Notes under the pieces: model-generated
The model's input: the letters and a program-made list of their open reading frames with translations, nothing else
Database searches by the model: none
What the model was told of the DNA's origin: nothing
Source of the DNA: Tateyamaria omphalii
GTDB lineage: Bacteria; Pseudomonadota; Alphaproteobacteria; Rhodobacterales; Rhodobacteraceae
Assembly (NCBI RefSeq): GCF_001969365.1
Contig: NZ_CP019312.1
Coordinates: 682,001 to 746,000 of the forward strand
DNA length: 64,000 nt
Reading direction: 5' to 3'
Translations under genes and position numbers: made by a program
In this document: piece by piece, positions 1-8,625 of the stretch
Layout of the letters: each line of letters begins with the position of its first letter
Numbering within the stretch: position 1 is the first letter of the stretch

Positions 1-3
1 CTC

Positions 4-987
4 ATGAAGGGTTTTTCGAACCGGTGGACAGATTTCCCCGATTACATCATCGGCATCACCAAGGAGATCTGGGAAGATCGCGGCATCGCGACCCTGCATC
101 ACTATTACAGCCCCGACATCGTGGTGCGCTCGCCTGCGAGCGTCGTGATCGGGAATGAGAAGGTGATCGGGGCCACCATGGCGACGTTGGCCGAGTTTCC
201 CGACCGGACGCTGCTGGGCGAGGATGTGATCTGGAGCGGGACGCCGGAGGAGGGGATGCTGTCGTCGCACCGTATCCTGTCGACGGCCACGCACACGGCG
301 GACGGTGTGTATGGTCCCGCCAGCGGTAAAAAGCTGCAATACCGTATTATTGCCGACTGCCACGCCATCAATGACCAGATCAATGACGAGTGGCTGATCC
401 GGGATCAGACCGCCATCGTGAACCAGATCGGGTGGGAGGCGAAGGCCTATGCCGCCGATCTGATCGAGCGCGAGGGTGGGATGGAGACCGCCGTGCGCCC
501 GCTGTCGCCTGCGACGGATCAGCCGGGGCCGTACAAAGGGCGGGGCAATGACAATGAGTGGGGCGCGACATATGCCGACATCCTGACCCGGATCATGGGG
601 GCCGATATGGCTGTGATCCCGGCGGCATATGACAGGGCGGTGCAGTCCGAATATCCCGGTGGGCTGACGGGCCATGGGACGGGGCCGGTGGACCGGTTCT
701 GGATGGGCCTGCGGGCGTCGTTTCCGGATGCCACCTTTACCATCGACCACCAGATCGGGCGCGACGACGCCATGATGCCGCCGCGTGCGGCCATCCGGTG
801 GAGCTTGCATGGCAAGCATGATGGGTGGGGGTATTTTGGTGCGCCAACCGGGGCCGAGGTCTATGTGCTGGGGATTTCGCACGCCGAGTTCGGGAGCCTC
901 GGTGCTGCCCCGCCCACCGTGCGCCGGGAGTATGCGCTGTTTGATGAGACGGCGATCTGGAAGCAGATCTTGTTGCAGACCGGCTGA
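4..987 (+). CDS. Tandem NTF2/SnoaL-like protein
   Basis: A 327-residue protein made of two successive SnoaL/NTF2-like halves, roughly residues 8-150 and 185-325. Each half has the pattern of this fold: an N-terminal helix with YYSPDIVVRSP-type sequence, then strands carrying HHR/ADCHAI and DGWGYFG-type segments. The fold is used by ester cyclases, ketosteroid isomerases and many uncharacterised pocket proteins, so the reaction cannot be named. It is the first visible gene of a tight same-strand run that continues to 6091, so a role in that pathway is likely. The ATG lies only three bases from the window edge; upstream sequence is missing, so a longer N-terminus or further upstream operon genes cannot be excluded. 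Fold assignment is fairly secure; function is unknown. Confidence 0.7.
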   Translation: MKGFSNRWTDFPDYIIGITKEIWEDRGIATLHHYYSPDIVVRSPASVVIGNEKVIGATMATLAEFPDRTLLGEDVIWSGTPEEGMLSSHRILSTATHTADGVYGPASGKKLQYRIIADCHAINDQINDEWLIRDQTAIVNQIGWEAKAYAADLIEREGGMETAVRPLSPATDQPGPYKGRGNDNEWGATYADILTRIMGADMAVIPAAYDRAVQSEYPGGLTGHGTGPVDRFWMGLRASFPDATFTIDHQIGRDDAMMPPRAAIRWSLHGKHDGWGYFGAPTGAEVYVLGISHAEFGSLGAAPPTVRREYALFDETAIWKQILLQTG

Positions 988-1029
988 GGTCGCATTTGCA
1001 TATTTGGAGAACAATGAAGGATCAGGGTC

Positions 1030-1644
1030 GTGCGCCGTTATGATGAGGTGATGTTTACCGATGCCGTAAAGGCGCTGCAGGAGGCGGAGGGTTCTGCTGA
1101 CATGTACGCGCGCAGCTACGGGGCGCGGACACATCCGCTTGCGGCGGATGAGGTGGCGTTCATCACCTCGCGCACGTCGTTCTACATGGGCACGGTGTCG
1201 GAGACCGGCTGGCCCTACATCCAGCATCGCGGGGGGCCTGCGGGGTTTTTGAAGGTGCTGGACGACCACATGCTGGGATTTGCGGATTATCGCGGCAACA
1301 AGCAGCATATTTCCGAGGGCAATTTGGCGGGCGATGACCGGGTGTCGCTGTTTCTGATGGACTATCCACGCAAGGCGCGCATGAAGCTGCAGGGGCGGGC
1401 GACGTTCGAGGCGGCGGCGGACGCGCCCGAGCTTGCCGAGCGGCTGGCTGTCGCGGGGCAGGGGCGGGTCGAGCGGGTGGTGACAATTCGCGTCGAGGCG
1501 TTCGACTGGAACTGTCCTCAATTCATCACGCCGCGCTTTGATGCGGCGGAGATCGCGCAATTGGTGGCGCCGGAGATCGACAAGCTGAACGCGCGGATCG
1601 CTGAGCTGGAAGCCAAAAATGCGCGGCTGAAGGGGAGGGCATGA
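1030..1644 (+). CDS. Pyridoxamine 5'-phosphate oxidase-like FMN-binding protein
   Basis: A 204-residue split-barrel flavoprotein of the PNPOx-like superfamily. The core holds the segment TSRTSFYMGTVSETGWPYIQ followed by HRGGPAGFLKVLD and GFADYRGNKQ, the usual arrangement of this subfamily, and the C-terminus ends in a short coiled coil (IAELEAKNARL). Such proteins bind FMN and reduce or bind small organic substrates; the substrate here is unknown. I chose the GTG at 1030 because an AAGGA ribosome binding site precedes it at good spacing. The in-frame ATG at 1051 has a GAGG only two bases away, but it matches where homologues usually begin. The stop overlaps the next gene by four bases, so the two are probably translationally coupled. 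Confidence 0.75.
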   Translation: MRRYDEVMFTDAVKALQEAEGSADMYARSYGARTHPLAADEVAFITSRTSFYMGTVSETGWPYIQHRGGPAGFLKVLDDHMLGFADYRGNKQHISEGNLAGDDRVSLFLMDYPRKARMKLQGRATFEAAADAPELAERLAVAGQGRVERVVTIRVEAFDWNCPQFITPRFDAAEIAQLVAPEIDKLNARIAELEAKNARLKGRA

Positions 1645-2177
1645 CCGACATCTACCGCGCAGCCGAACGTCTGATGGGGATGCAGGACGCCGATTGGCGA
1701 CGTCATGCGAACCCGCTCAGCGTTTGGACGCGGTTTACCTGCCTGCCGCTGATGGTGCTGGCGATATACGCCCGCCAGTGGATTGGATGGTGGGCGCTGC
1801 CGCTTTTGCTACTGGCTGCTGCATGGACCTGGGTGAACCCGCGCGCCTTTCCGGCGCCTTCGGACTTTGGGTCTTGGGCGTCGCGCGGTACGTTGGGCGA
1901 GCGCGTCTTTCTGGCTCGTGACCGCTATGACATCGACGCGCATCATATCCGTATCGCCAATGTGTTGACGGCGTTGTCTGCGGTGGGTCTGCTGCCGCTG
2001 ATCTATGGCCTGATCGTATTGAACCCTTGGGCGACCGTCTTGGGCGTGGTTGCCATCGTTCTGCCGAAGGTCTGGTTCGTGGACCGCATGGTCTGGATCC
2101 ACGCCGATATCACCAATACAACGCCGGGCGATCCCTTGCCCGATCCAACCCTGCCACATGAAAGGACCCCCACATGA
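1641..2177 (+). CDS. DUF6653 family membrane protein
   Basis: A 178-residue integral membrane protein with about four hydrophobic segments (near residues 28-45, 48-66, 108-128 and 130-150). It resembles the DUF6653 family, which is common in Rhodobacteraceae and has no established function. A good ribosome binding site (AAGGGGAGG) precedes the ATG. The start overlaps the previous stop by four bases and its own stop overlaps the bicupin gene by four bases, so it belongs to the operon. The soluble loop between TM2 and TM3 is rich in Arg and Asp (FLARDRYDIDAHHIRIAN). It could be a small transporter or an assembly factor for the pathway; nothing in the sequence decides this. Confidence 0.7.
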   Translation: MTDIYRAAERLMGMQDADWRRHANPLSVWTRFTCLPLMVLAIYARQWIGWWALPLLLLAAAWTWVNPRAFPAPSDFGSWASRGTLGERVFLARDRYDIDAHHIRIANVLTALSAVGLLPLIYGLIVLNPWATVLGVVAIVLPKVWFVDRMVWIHADITNTTPGDPLPDPTLPHERTPT

Positions 2178-3139
2178 CCCCCGCCGAGATGGAGCCGCGC
2201 ATCGTGCGTTATGGCGATCTGATGCCCTGCAAGACCGCGTTCATTGACGCGCACACGCCGGGGTCGGACCAGAAGGAGAACTTTACCATCATCGGGGGCG
2301 GGGTGTCGGAAAGCCCGGATCAGCATGTGCATATCAGCATTCCGCATGGGTTCAACATCGGGGCGGCAGGGCAGCCGCCGAAGTGCCGCAACTCGCTGCA
2401 TTCGCACCGGACGGCGGAGGTGTTCTTTGTCCTTTCGGGGCGTTGGCGGTTTTTCTGGGGCCGCTGGGGGGATGCGGGCGAGGTGGTGCTGGAAGAGGGT
2501 GACATCATCAACATCCCCACCGGCATTTTTCGCGGGTTCGAGAATATCGGCACGGATTACGGGATGATCATGGCGATCCTGGGCGGCGACGATGCGGGCG
2601 GCGGCGTGATCTGGGCTCCGCAGGTGATTGAAGAAGCGGGCGCGCATGGGCTGGTGCTGGGCGACAATGGCAGCCTTTATGACAGCAAGAAGGGTGAGGC
2701 GCTGCCCGATGGTGTGAGGCCGATGCCGCTGCTGACCGAGGAGGAGCTGAAAGGCTTCCCCGAGATGTCGCCCATGCAGGTCGTGGGCATGGGTGTGCGG
2801 CGGTATTGGGACATGGTGTGTCTGGCCAAGGACGCGCCGTGCAAGGTGATTGGTGAGACGGGGATCATTCGCGACAAGCCGGGGTTTGAGGTGGATCTGG
2901 TCACGCGCAGCTGTGCGTCGGATGAGATGCACGCGCATGACAAGCCGTCGGTTCTGATGCCGGTGAAGGGGCATTGGAAGGTCACGTGGGACGGGGGCAG
3001 CACGACGCTGGCGCCCGGTGACACGATGAGCCTGCCCGAGGATTTGCCGCACGCCGTGGTGCCGTCGATGACGGGGGAGGCGGCGCTGTATCATATTGTT
3101 GGCACTGACGATCCGGCTGGCCCCACGTGGACGGGATGA
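2174..3139 (+). CDS. Bicupin domain protein
   Basis: A 321-residue protein with two cupin barrels. The first shows LHSHRTAEVFFVLSGRWRF with the metal-type histidines of cupin motif 1 and an EEGDIINIPTGIFRGFENIG motif 2. The second shows MHAHDKPSVLMPVKGHWKV followed by LAPGDTMSLPEDLPH. Bicupins include gentisate dioxygenase-type ring-cleavage enzymes, quercetinases and oxalate decarboxylases, but also isomerases, so the reaction is open. The conserved His residues in both halves suggest a bound metal. The gene overlaps its neighbours on both sides by four bases (ATGA), which indicates co-translation with the DUF6653 gene and the methyltransferase gene. Fold confident, substrate unknown. Confidence 0.75.
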   Translation: MTPAEMEPRIVRYGDLMPCKTAFIDAHTPGSDQKENFTIIGGGVSESPDQHVHISIPHGFNIGAAGQPPKCRNSLHSHRTAEVFFVLSGRWRFFWGRWGDAGEVVLEEGDIINIPTGIFRGFENIGTDYGMIMAILGGDDAGGGVIWAPQVIEEAGAHGLVLGDNGSLYDSKKGEALPDGVRPMPLLTEEELKGFPEMSPMQVVGMGVRRYWDMVCLAKDAPCKVIGETGIIRDKPGFEVDLVTRSCASDEMHAHDKPSVLMPVKGHWKVTWDGGSTTLAPGDTMSLPEDLPHAVVPSMTGEAALYHIVGTDDPAGPTWTG

Positions 3140-3738
3140 GCGCGGATCCCGAGGATATCCAGGGCGTCTATGACCGTCAGGCGGCGGTCTTTGATGCCCA
3201 ACGCTCGCGCGCTTTGTTCGAGGCGCGGTGGCTGGCGCGGTTCGCGGCGGCCTTGCCCGGTGGGGCGCGGGTACTTGATCTGGGCTGTGGCACCGGCGAT
3301 CCGATTGCGCGGTGGTTCAAGGCCGAGGGCTTTGTGGTCACCGGTGTTGATTTTTCGGAGCCGATGCTGGCCATCGCGCGGGAGCGGTGGCCGGAGGGAG
3401 ACTGGCGGCAGGCCGATATGCGGGTGCTGGATCTGGGTGAGACGTTTGACGGCATCATTGCCTGGAACAGCTTTTTCCACCTGACGGCAGACGCGCAACG
3501 CGGGTGTATTGCGCATATGGCCGCGCATCTGGAGCCGGGTGGAAGTCTCATGCTGACCGTCGGGCCATCGGCAGGTGAGGGGGATGGCACGGTGGGCAAT
3601 GAGCCTGTCTATCACGCCTCGCTCTCGCCTGCGGAATATGCCACATGCCTTGATGAAAATGACTTGCGCCTGACCGGATTTTTGGCCGAAGACCCCGATG
3701 CCAACGGCCACACGGTGTTGATGGCGCGCAAGATCTGA
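3136..3738 (+). CDS. Class I SAM-dependent methyltransferase
   Basis: A 200-residue Rossmann-fold methyltransferase. Motif I is VLDLGCGTGDPI (near residue 45), followed by the acidic residue of motif II in VTGVDFSEPML and a motif IV-like segment, FDGIIAWNSFFHL. This is the small-molecule Methyltransf_25/11 type. The acceptor is unknown. It sits directly before a MetE-like methyltransferase, so methyl-group chemistry may be part of what this operon does. I chose the ATG at 3136 because it gives the ATGA overlap with the bicupin stop that is repeated along this operon; a GTG nine bases upstream is possible. Confidence 0.8.
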   Translation: MSADPEDIQGVYDRQAAVFDAQRSRALFEARWLARFAAALPGGARVLDLGCGTGDPIARWFKAEGFVVTGVDFSEPMLAIARERWPEGDWRQADMRVLDLGETFDGIIAWNSFFHLTADAQRGCIAHMAAHLEPGGSLMLTVGPSAGEGDGTVGNEPVYHASLSPAEYATCLDENDLRLTGFLAEDPDANGHTVLMARKI

Positions 3739-3746
3739 AGGAGACC

Positions 3747-4874
3747 ATGATGCCCGTACCCACCACTCATGTCGGGTCACTGCCCCGGACGCAGAAGGTC
3801 GTCGATTTCATCTTTGCCCGCGAGCGGGAGGAGCCGTTTGATCAGGTCGATTTCGATGCGGCCATGGCCGAGGCGGTGGATGACACGGTGGCCAAGCAGG
3901 TGGCTGCCGGGGTCGACATCGTCAGCGATGGCGAGACGTCGAAGATCAGCTATGCCACCTACGTCAAGGATCGCTATACCGGGTTTTCCGGCGACAGCCC
4001 GCGCAATGCGCCCGCCGATCTCAAGCAGTTTCCCAGCTTTCTCAAGCGATTGGCCGAGGATGGTGGCACGCCCCAGTATGCACGGCCCATGTGTACGGGT
4101 GAGGTGAAGAGCCGCGGGCAGGGCGAGTTGGAGAAGGATATCGCGAACCTGAAGGCTGCGATGGAAAAGCACGGGGTTGAGCGTGGGTTCATGAATGCGG
4201 CGTCGCCCGGTGTGATTTCGCTGTTCCTGCAGAACGATTTCTATCCGACGCGCGATGCCTATCTGGCTGCCCTCGCGGATGCGATGAAGGCTGAGTACGA
4301 GACCATTGTCGCCGCTGGTCTGGATGTGCAGCTGGATTGCCCGGACCTGGCCCTGTCGCGGCACATGCTGTTCAATGATCTGAGCGATGCGGAGTTTGTG
4401 AAGATCGCGGACGCGCATGTGGAGGCGCTGAACCATGCGCTGGCGGATGTGCCAGCCGAGAAGGTGCGCGTGCATATCTGCTGGGGCAATTACGAGGGGC
4501 CTCATGTGTGTGATGTGGCGATGGACACCGTCTTTCCCACGCTGATGGCGACCAAGGCGCGCTATGTGCTGTTCGAGACGTCGAACCCAAGGCACGCCCA
4601 TGAGTGGACCGTGTTCCGCGACCGCAAGGCGGAGATCCCGGGCGACAAGGTGCTGGTGCCGGGTGTTGTCGATACCACGACGAACTTTGTCGAGCATCCA
4701 GAGGTCGTGCGCCAGCGGATCGAGCGGTTTACGGAGATTGTCGGGGCGGACCGGGTGATCGCGGGCAGCGATTGCGGGTTTGGCACCTTTGCGGGCTTCG
4801 GGTCGGTTGATCCCGAGATTGCCTATGCCAAGTTGAATGCCTTGTCCGAGGGTGCCGCGATGGCGCAGGGCTGA
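3747..4874 (+). CDS. Cobalamin-independent methionine synthase-like (MetE C-terminal type) protein
   Basis: A 375-residue single-domain relative of the C-terminal catalytic half of MetE. It begins with the family hallmark TTHVGSLPRT and carries the putative zinc ligands in RVHICWGNYEGPH (His and Cys) and in AGSDCGFGTFAG (Cys). True MetE is about 750 residues with two such barrels; this protein lacks the N-terminal barrel. Short versions of this type (COG0620) are often encoded in catabolic operons, where they may move methyl groups or act on other thiol or carbon substrates, so I do not call it MetE. AAGGAG precedes the ATG. The spacing to neighbours is 8 and 3 bases, consistent with one operon. 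Confidence 0.8.
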   Translation: MMPVPTTHVGSLPRTQKVVDFIFAREREEPFDQVDFDAAMAEAVDDTVAKQVAAGVDIVSDGETSKISYATYVKDRYTGFSGDSPRNAPADLKQFPSFLKRLAEDGGTPQYARPMCTGEVKSRGQGELEKDIANLKAAMEKHGVERGFMNAASPGVISLFLQNDFYPTRDAYLAALADAMKAEYETIVAAGLDVQLDCPDLALSRHMLFNDLSDAEFVKIADAHVEALNHALADVPAEKVRVHICWGNYEGPHVCDVAMDTVFPTLMATKARYVLFETSNPRHAHEWTVFRDRKAEIPGDKVLVPGVVDTTTNFVEHPEVVRQRIERFTEIVGADRVIAGSDCGFGTFAGFGSVDPEIAYAKLNALSEGAAMAQG

Positions 4875-4877
4875 GCC

Positions 4878-5570
4878 ATGGATGACGCGCTGCATGACCT
4901 GCTGAAATCGGTTGATACGCCCACGGTGTGCAACGCCATTGAGGTGGCGCAGGGCAAACGCGGGTTCAACGCCTTCACGCGGGGGACGATGCTGGAGTCG
5001 GACCCGGATGGGGTGATGGTGGGCTATGCGCGCACCGCGCGCATCCGGGCGCTGGCCCCGCCCACCGAAGCGCCTGACGTGATCAAGGCGCGGCGGATGG
5101 CCTATTACAAGTATATGTCCGAAGGTCCGCGCCCGGCGGTTTGCGTGGTGCAGGATCTGGATGTTCCGAACGCCATCGGTGCCTATTGGGGTGAGGTGAA
5201 CACCAATATTCACAAGGCGTTCAGTCTGGCGGGCACGCTGACCGACGGGGTGATGCGCGACCTTGGCGATCTGGCCGAGGGATACCCCGTCGTTGCGGGT
5301 TCTGTCGGGCCGAGCCATGGGTTTGTGCATGTGGTGGATTTTGACGCCCCGGTGCGGATTCATGGCTTGGACATTCGGCCCGGCGATCTTGTCCATGCTG
5401 ACCGGCATGGCGCTGTCGTCGTGCCGAAGGATTTGGAGGCTGGACTGGCGGAGGCCATCGCGACGTTGATGCGGTCCGAGAAGATCGTGTTCGACGCGGT
5501 GAAGGGCAAGCGGATCAGCTTTGAGGAATTCGAGGCGGTCTGGGCCGCGTTCGAGGCGGCGCGGACGTGA
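4878..5570 (+). CDS. RraA-like / HMG aldolase family protein
   Basis: A 230-residue member of the RraA-like family, which includes 4-hydroxy-4-methyl-2-oxoglutarate / 4-carboxy-4-hydroxy-2-oxoadipate aldolases as well as the RNase E regulator RraA. The TLTDGVMRDL segment (near residue 120), which carries the substrate-binding Arg and metal-binding Asp of the aldolases, is present, and so is DLVHADRHGAVVVP near the C-terminus. Length is typical of aldolase members rather than of RraA itself (about 160). In this catabolic-looking operon an aldolase or decarboxylase role is more likely than RNase regulation. Its TGA overlaps the following GTG start. Confidence 0.75.
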   Translation: MDDALHDLLKSVDTPTVCNAIEVAQGKRGFNAFTRGTMLESDPDGVMVGYARTARIRALAPPTEAPDVIKARRMAYYKYMSEGPRPAVCVVQDLDVPNAIGAYWGEVNTNIHKAFSLAGTLTDGVMRDLGDLAEGYPVVAGSVGPSHGFVHVVDFDAPVRIHGLDIRPGDLVHADRHGAVVVPKDLEAGLAEAIATLMRSEKIVFDAVKGKRISFEEFEAVWAAFEAART

Positions 5571-6091
5571 TCCGCTGGGCAATCGTCTTTGCCCTGCTAT
5601 GTCCTGCGGTCATGGCGGATGATTTGGAATTGAACCCTGACTGGGAATACGTGGCTGACACGGTCATGGGCGGCGTGTCTTCGGGGCAGGCCAGCGTCGA
5701 GACGGTCGAGGGGCGTGAGGCGGTGCGGCTGACCGGGACCGTGTCGCTGGAGAACAACGGTGGCTTTGTGCAGATCGCCTTTGATCTGGCGGGCGGTGAT
5801 GTGTTTGACGCGAGCGATTTCACCGGTGTTGCGCTGGATGTACTAGGGAACGGCGAGAGCTATGATTTGCGCCTGCGCACCGATGCGCTTACCCGACCTT
5901 GGCAATCGTTCCGGTCTGAGTTCGTGGCGCCGGAGGTTTGGACCACGATCGGCGTCCCCTTCACTGCATTTGAGGCCCATCGCACGGAGGCCGCATTCGA
6001 CCCGAGCCGATTGCGTCGCGTTGGCATCCTCGCCATCGGGCGGGAGATGCAGGCGGACATTGCCGTGTCGGGCGTAAGGTTTTACCGCTAG
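5567..6091 (+). CDS. CIA30-like (NDUFAF1 family) exported protein
   Basis: A 174-residue protein with a short N-terminal signal peptide (WAIVFALLCPAVMA) followed by a beta-rich CIA30 domain: a WEYVADTVMGGVSSGQ-type start, LENNGGFVQIAFDL, then DLRLRTD and a VPFTAFEAHR segment. In mitochondria CIA30/NDUFAF1 helps assemble complex I. Bacterial relatives are carbohydrate-binding-like proteins of unknown role. Translation begins at GTG, overlapping the stop of the RraA-like gene (GTGA). It is the last gene of the plus-strand operon. Its TAG stop shares the tetramer CTAG with the stop of the convergent dehydratase gene. Confidence 0.7.
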   Translation: MIRWAIVFALLCPAVMADDLELNPDWEYVADTVMGGVSSGQASVETVEGREAVRLTGTVSLENNGGFVQIAFDLAGGDVFDASDFTGVALDVLGNGESYDLRLRTDALTRPWQSFRSEFVAPEVWTTIGVPFTAFEAHRTEAAFDPSRLRRVGILAIGREMQADIAVSGVRFYR

Positions 6092-7320
6092 TCGCGCGGC
6101 GCCGGTGCGCCGCCTTCGAAATTGTTGCCCCGTTCGTAGTCGCAGGGCGCGTCCTGCATCTGCAGGTGCAGCCCGTCGCCGGTGTAGGGATGGGCGCGGG
6201 CCAGATCCTCGTCCACTTCGATCCCGAGGCCGGGGGCTTCGGGCGGCGTGATGAACCCGCGGTCGACCCGGATGCTGCCCTTGATCAGTTGATCGTGGAA
6301 CGGCGTTTCGATGGTTTCACACATCAAGAGGTTCGGGATGGAGGCCGCGAGGTGGATGTTGGCGGCCCATTCCACCGGCCCGGCATAGAGATGCGGGGCC
6401 ATCTGGGCGTTGTAGACCTCGGCCATGGCGGCGACTTTCTTCATCTCCCATATTCCGCCCGCGCGGCCCAGGGCCGGTTGCAGGATCGTGGCCGCACCGC
6501 TGCGCAAGATGGGGGCAAACTCGGCCTTGGTTGTCAGGCGTTCGCCCGTGGCGATGGGGATGCGCACGGCGCGCGCGACCTTGGCCATTTCTTCGACTGC
6601 ATCCGGTGGGATAGGCTCTTCGAACCAGAGCGGGGAGTAGGGTTCGAGCGCCTGTCCCAGACGGATGGCGCCTGCGGTCGTGAACTGGCCGTGGGTGCCA
6701 AAGAGCAGATCGGCGCGGTCGGCGACGGCCTCGCGGATGGCCTTGCAAAAATCCACCGACATGGAGATATCGCGCATCCCGGGCATGTGCCCGCCGCGCA
6801 TGGTGTAGGGGCCCGCGGGGTCGAATTTGACAGCGGTGTATCCGCGGTCCACGCAATCAAGTGCGGCTTCGGCTGCAAGAACCGGCGAGGTCCAGAACGC
6901 ATCGAGCCCGTGATGTGGAAGGGGATAGAGGTAGGTGTAGGCGCGGATGCGGTCGTTCATCTTGCCACCGAGAAGCGCCCAGACGGGCCGCCCGCGCGCT
7001 TTGCCAAGGATGTCCCAGCAGGCAATCTCGAGCCCAGAAAAGGCGCCCATAACGGTCAGGTCGGGCCGCTGGGTGAAACCCGACGAATAGGCGCGGCGGA
7101 ACATCAGTTCGATGTTTTCGGGGCTTTCGCCTGCCATGTGGCGCGCAAAGACGTCTTCGATTACGGCGCGCATCGCCGTTGGCCCGACGGAGGCGGCGTA
7201 GCATTCGCCCCAGCCGGTGATCCCGTCATCCGTCGTGAGCTTGACCAGGATCCAGTAGCGTCCCCCCCAGCCCGGCGCGGGCGGTGCCGTGACGATGATG
7301 TCGAGATCCTTGAGTTTCAT
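6088..7320 (-). CDS. Mandelate racemase/muconate lactonizing enzyme family dehydratase (galactonate dehydratase-like)
   Basis: A 410-residue enolase-superfamily enzyme. It has the N-terminal capping domain (about 1-125) and a barrel with LWFEEPIPPD (second metal Glu), IATGERLTTK (third metal Glu) and MAPHLYAGPVEWAANIH (general-base His region). The position of the first metal-ligand Asp in galactonate dehydratase (DFHGR) reads GTHGQ here, so the metal site differs or is completed otherwise. The family dehydrates sugar acids or cycloisomerises lactones; D-galactonate or a related acid is the best guess but is not proven. It lies last in the minus-strand operon, 75 bases below the MFS gene. Confidence 0.75.
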   Translation of the reverse strand: MKLKDLDIIVTAPPAPGWGGRYWILVKLTTDDGITGWGECYAASVGPTAMRAVIEDVFARHMAGESPENIELMFRRAYSSGFTQRPDLTVMGAFSGLEIACWDILGKARGRPVWALLGGKMNDRIRAYTYLYPLPHHGLDAFWTSPVLAAEAALDCVDRGYTAVKFDPAGPYTMRGGHMPGMRDISMSVDFCKAIREAVADRADLLFGTHGQFTTAGAIRLGQALEPYSPLWFEEPIPPDAVEEMAKVARAVRIPIATGERLTTKAEFAPILRSGAATILQPALGRAGGIWEMKKVAAMAEVYNAQMAPHLYAGPVEWAANIHLAASIPNLLMCETIETPFHDQLIKGSIRVDRGFITPPEAPGLGIEVDEDLARAHPYTGDGLHLQMQDAPCDYERGNNFEGGAPAPRD

Positions 7321-7395
7321 GTTGCGCGTGCTCCGTCCGTGTTTGGATGACGGTGGCGTAGTGGTCGGAGGCAGGCAAGCCTGAAAACGACCGGC

Positions 7396-8625
7396 TTAGG
7401 GCGGCGTTGAGCCACCGATATTGAGGGATGGGCGCGGCGGGGCGCTGCGCATGAACACCATCAGCGCGATTGCGATCAGCACGCCGGCCAGCAGGAACGG
7501 CGCGCCGGGCAGGTAGATGCCGTTGGCCGGTTCGGTGAAGCGGTAGAAGACGAAGGTCATCAGCATCGGCGATATGATCATGGCGAGGGCCGAGATCGAG
7601 ACGAGTGCCCCCTGAAGTTCCCCCTGTTGGTCGTCGCCGACGGCCTTGGACATGATCCCCTGCAAGGCGGGCGTGATGACGGCGGGCAGGGCGGCCAGCG
7701 GCGTGAGGATCAAGAGCCATGAACCGGAACTGACAAACCCGATCATCAGGAACACCATGACGTCCGCGACGTGCCCGTAGATCACGGCGCCCCGTTCGCC
7801 CATCAGGCGCAGCATCGGGCGGATCAAGCCGCCCTGCACGATGGCCATGGAGATGCCGAAGAGGCTGAGCGACAGGCCGACCATACCGGGCGACCAGTCG
7901 AACCGCTCTGCCGTGTAATAGGCCCAGATCGCCGGGTAGACGGTGAACGCCACCTGGTAGATGAAGAACACGAGGAGCAGTGGCCCAAGCCCCGGCAGTT
8001 TTGCCAGGTGCCGGAAGAGGCCGAAGGGGTTCGCACGCCGCCAGGCGAAGGGGCGCCGGATGCGGTCGTCCACGGTTTCCTTGAGCACGATGTAGCCGAA
8101 GACGGCGTTGGCGGCGGCGAGCGCTGCGGCGGCATAGAAGGGCGCGCGGGTGCCGTATTCAGCCAGAAAGCCGCCCAGGGCCGGGCCCAGCACGAACCCC
8201 ATGCCGAAGGCCGCGCCGATCAGTCCGAAATTGGCGGCCTTGTCCTCGGGTCGTGAAATGTCGGCCATGTAGGCGTTGGCCGTGGATTGCGTGGCCGCCG
8301 TGATCCCGCCCACGACGCGGCCAAGCAGCAACAGCCAGATGGTGCCTGCCACCGCCATCACGAGGTAGTCCACTGCCAGCACCACCAGCGACAAGAGCAG
8401 GACGGGACGCCGCCCGTAACGGTCCGACAGCGCGCCAAGGAGGGGGCCGAACAGGAACTGCATCGCGGCAAAACTCGTCGCCAGCACCCCGCCCCAAAGC
8501 GCTGCGGTGCCAAGGCCCGCGCCATTCACCTCTTGGATCAGCGCGGGCATCACGGGCACGATCAGGCCGATGCCCATGGCGTCGATCATCACAGTCAGCA
8601 GGATGAAGACGACGGGCAGTTTCAC
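7396..8625 (-). CDS. TetA-like MFS transporter
   Basis: A 409-residue, 12-helix major facilitator protein. The loop 2-3 signature GALSDRYGRRPVLL and the motif C-like GAAFGMGFVLGPALGG place it with the 12-helix drug/H+ antiporter (TetA-like) group. It would export a small molecule across the inner membrane in exchange for protons. The start is the GTG at 8625, whose last bases overlap the pcaB stop (GTGA). An open frame runs further upstream, but that stretch is antisense-like sequence inside pcaB. In this operon it may export a toxic aromatic intermediate or import a substrate. Resistance cannot be inferred from sequence alone. Confidence 0.8.
   Translation of the reverse strand: MKLPVVFILLTVMIDAMGIGLIVPVMPALIQEVNGAGLGTAALWGGVLATSFAAMQFLFGPLLGALSDRYGRRPVLLLSLVVLAVDYLVMAVAGTIWLLLLGRVVGGITAATQSTANAYMADISRPEDKAANFGLIGAAFGMGFVLGPALGGFLAEYGTRAPFYAAAALAAANAVFGYIVLKETVDDRIRRPFAWRRANPFGLFRHLAKLPGLGPLLLVFFIYQVAFTVYPAIWAYYTAERFDWSPGMVGLSLSLFGISMAIVQGGLIRPMLRLMGERGAVIYGHVADVMVFLMIGFVSSGSWLLILTPLAALPAVITPALQGIMSKAVGDDQQGELQGALVSISALAMIISPMLMTFVFYRFTEPANGIYLPGAPFLLAGVLIAIALMVFMRSAPPRPSLNIGGSTPP

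Noticed and set aside
3747..4874. Full MetE methionine synthase
   Set aside because: Only the C-terminal barrel is present (375 residues instead of about 750), so a methionine synthase call would be unsafe.
3777..5582. 601-codon open frame on the minus strand
   Set aside because: It is the antisense of the MetE-like and RraA-like genes, which have clear family motifs; high GC keeps antisense frames open. The translation is Arg/His-rich without motifs.
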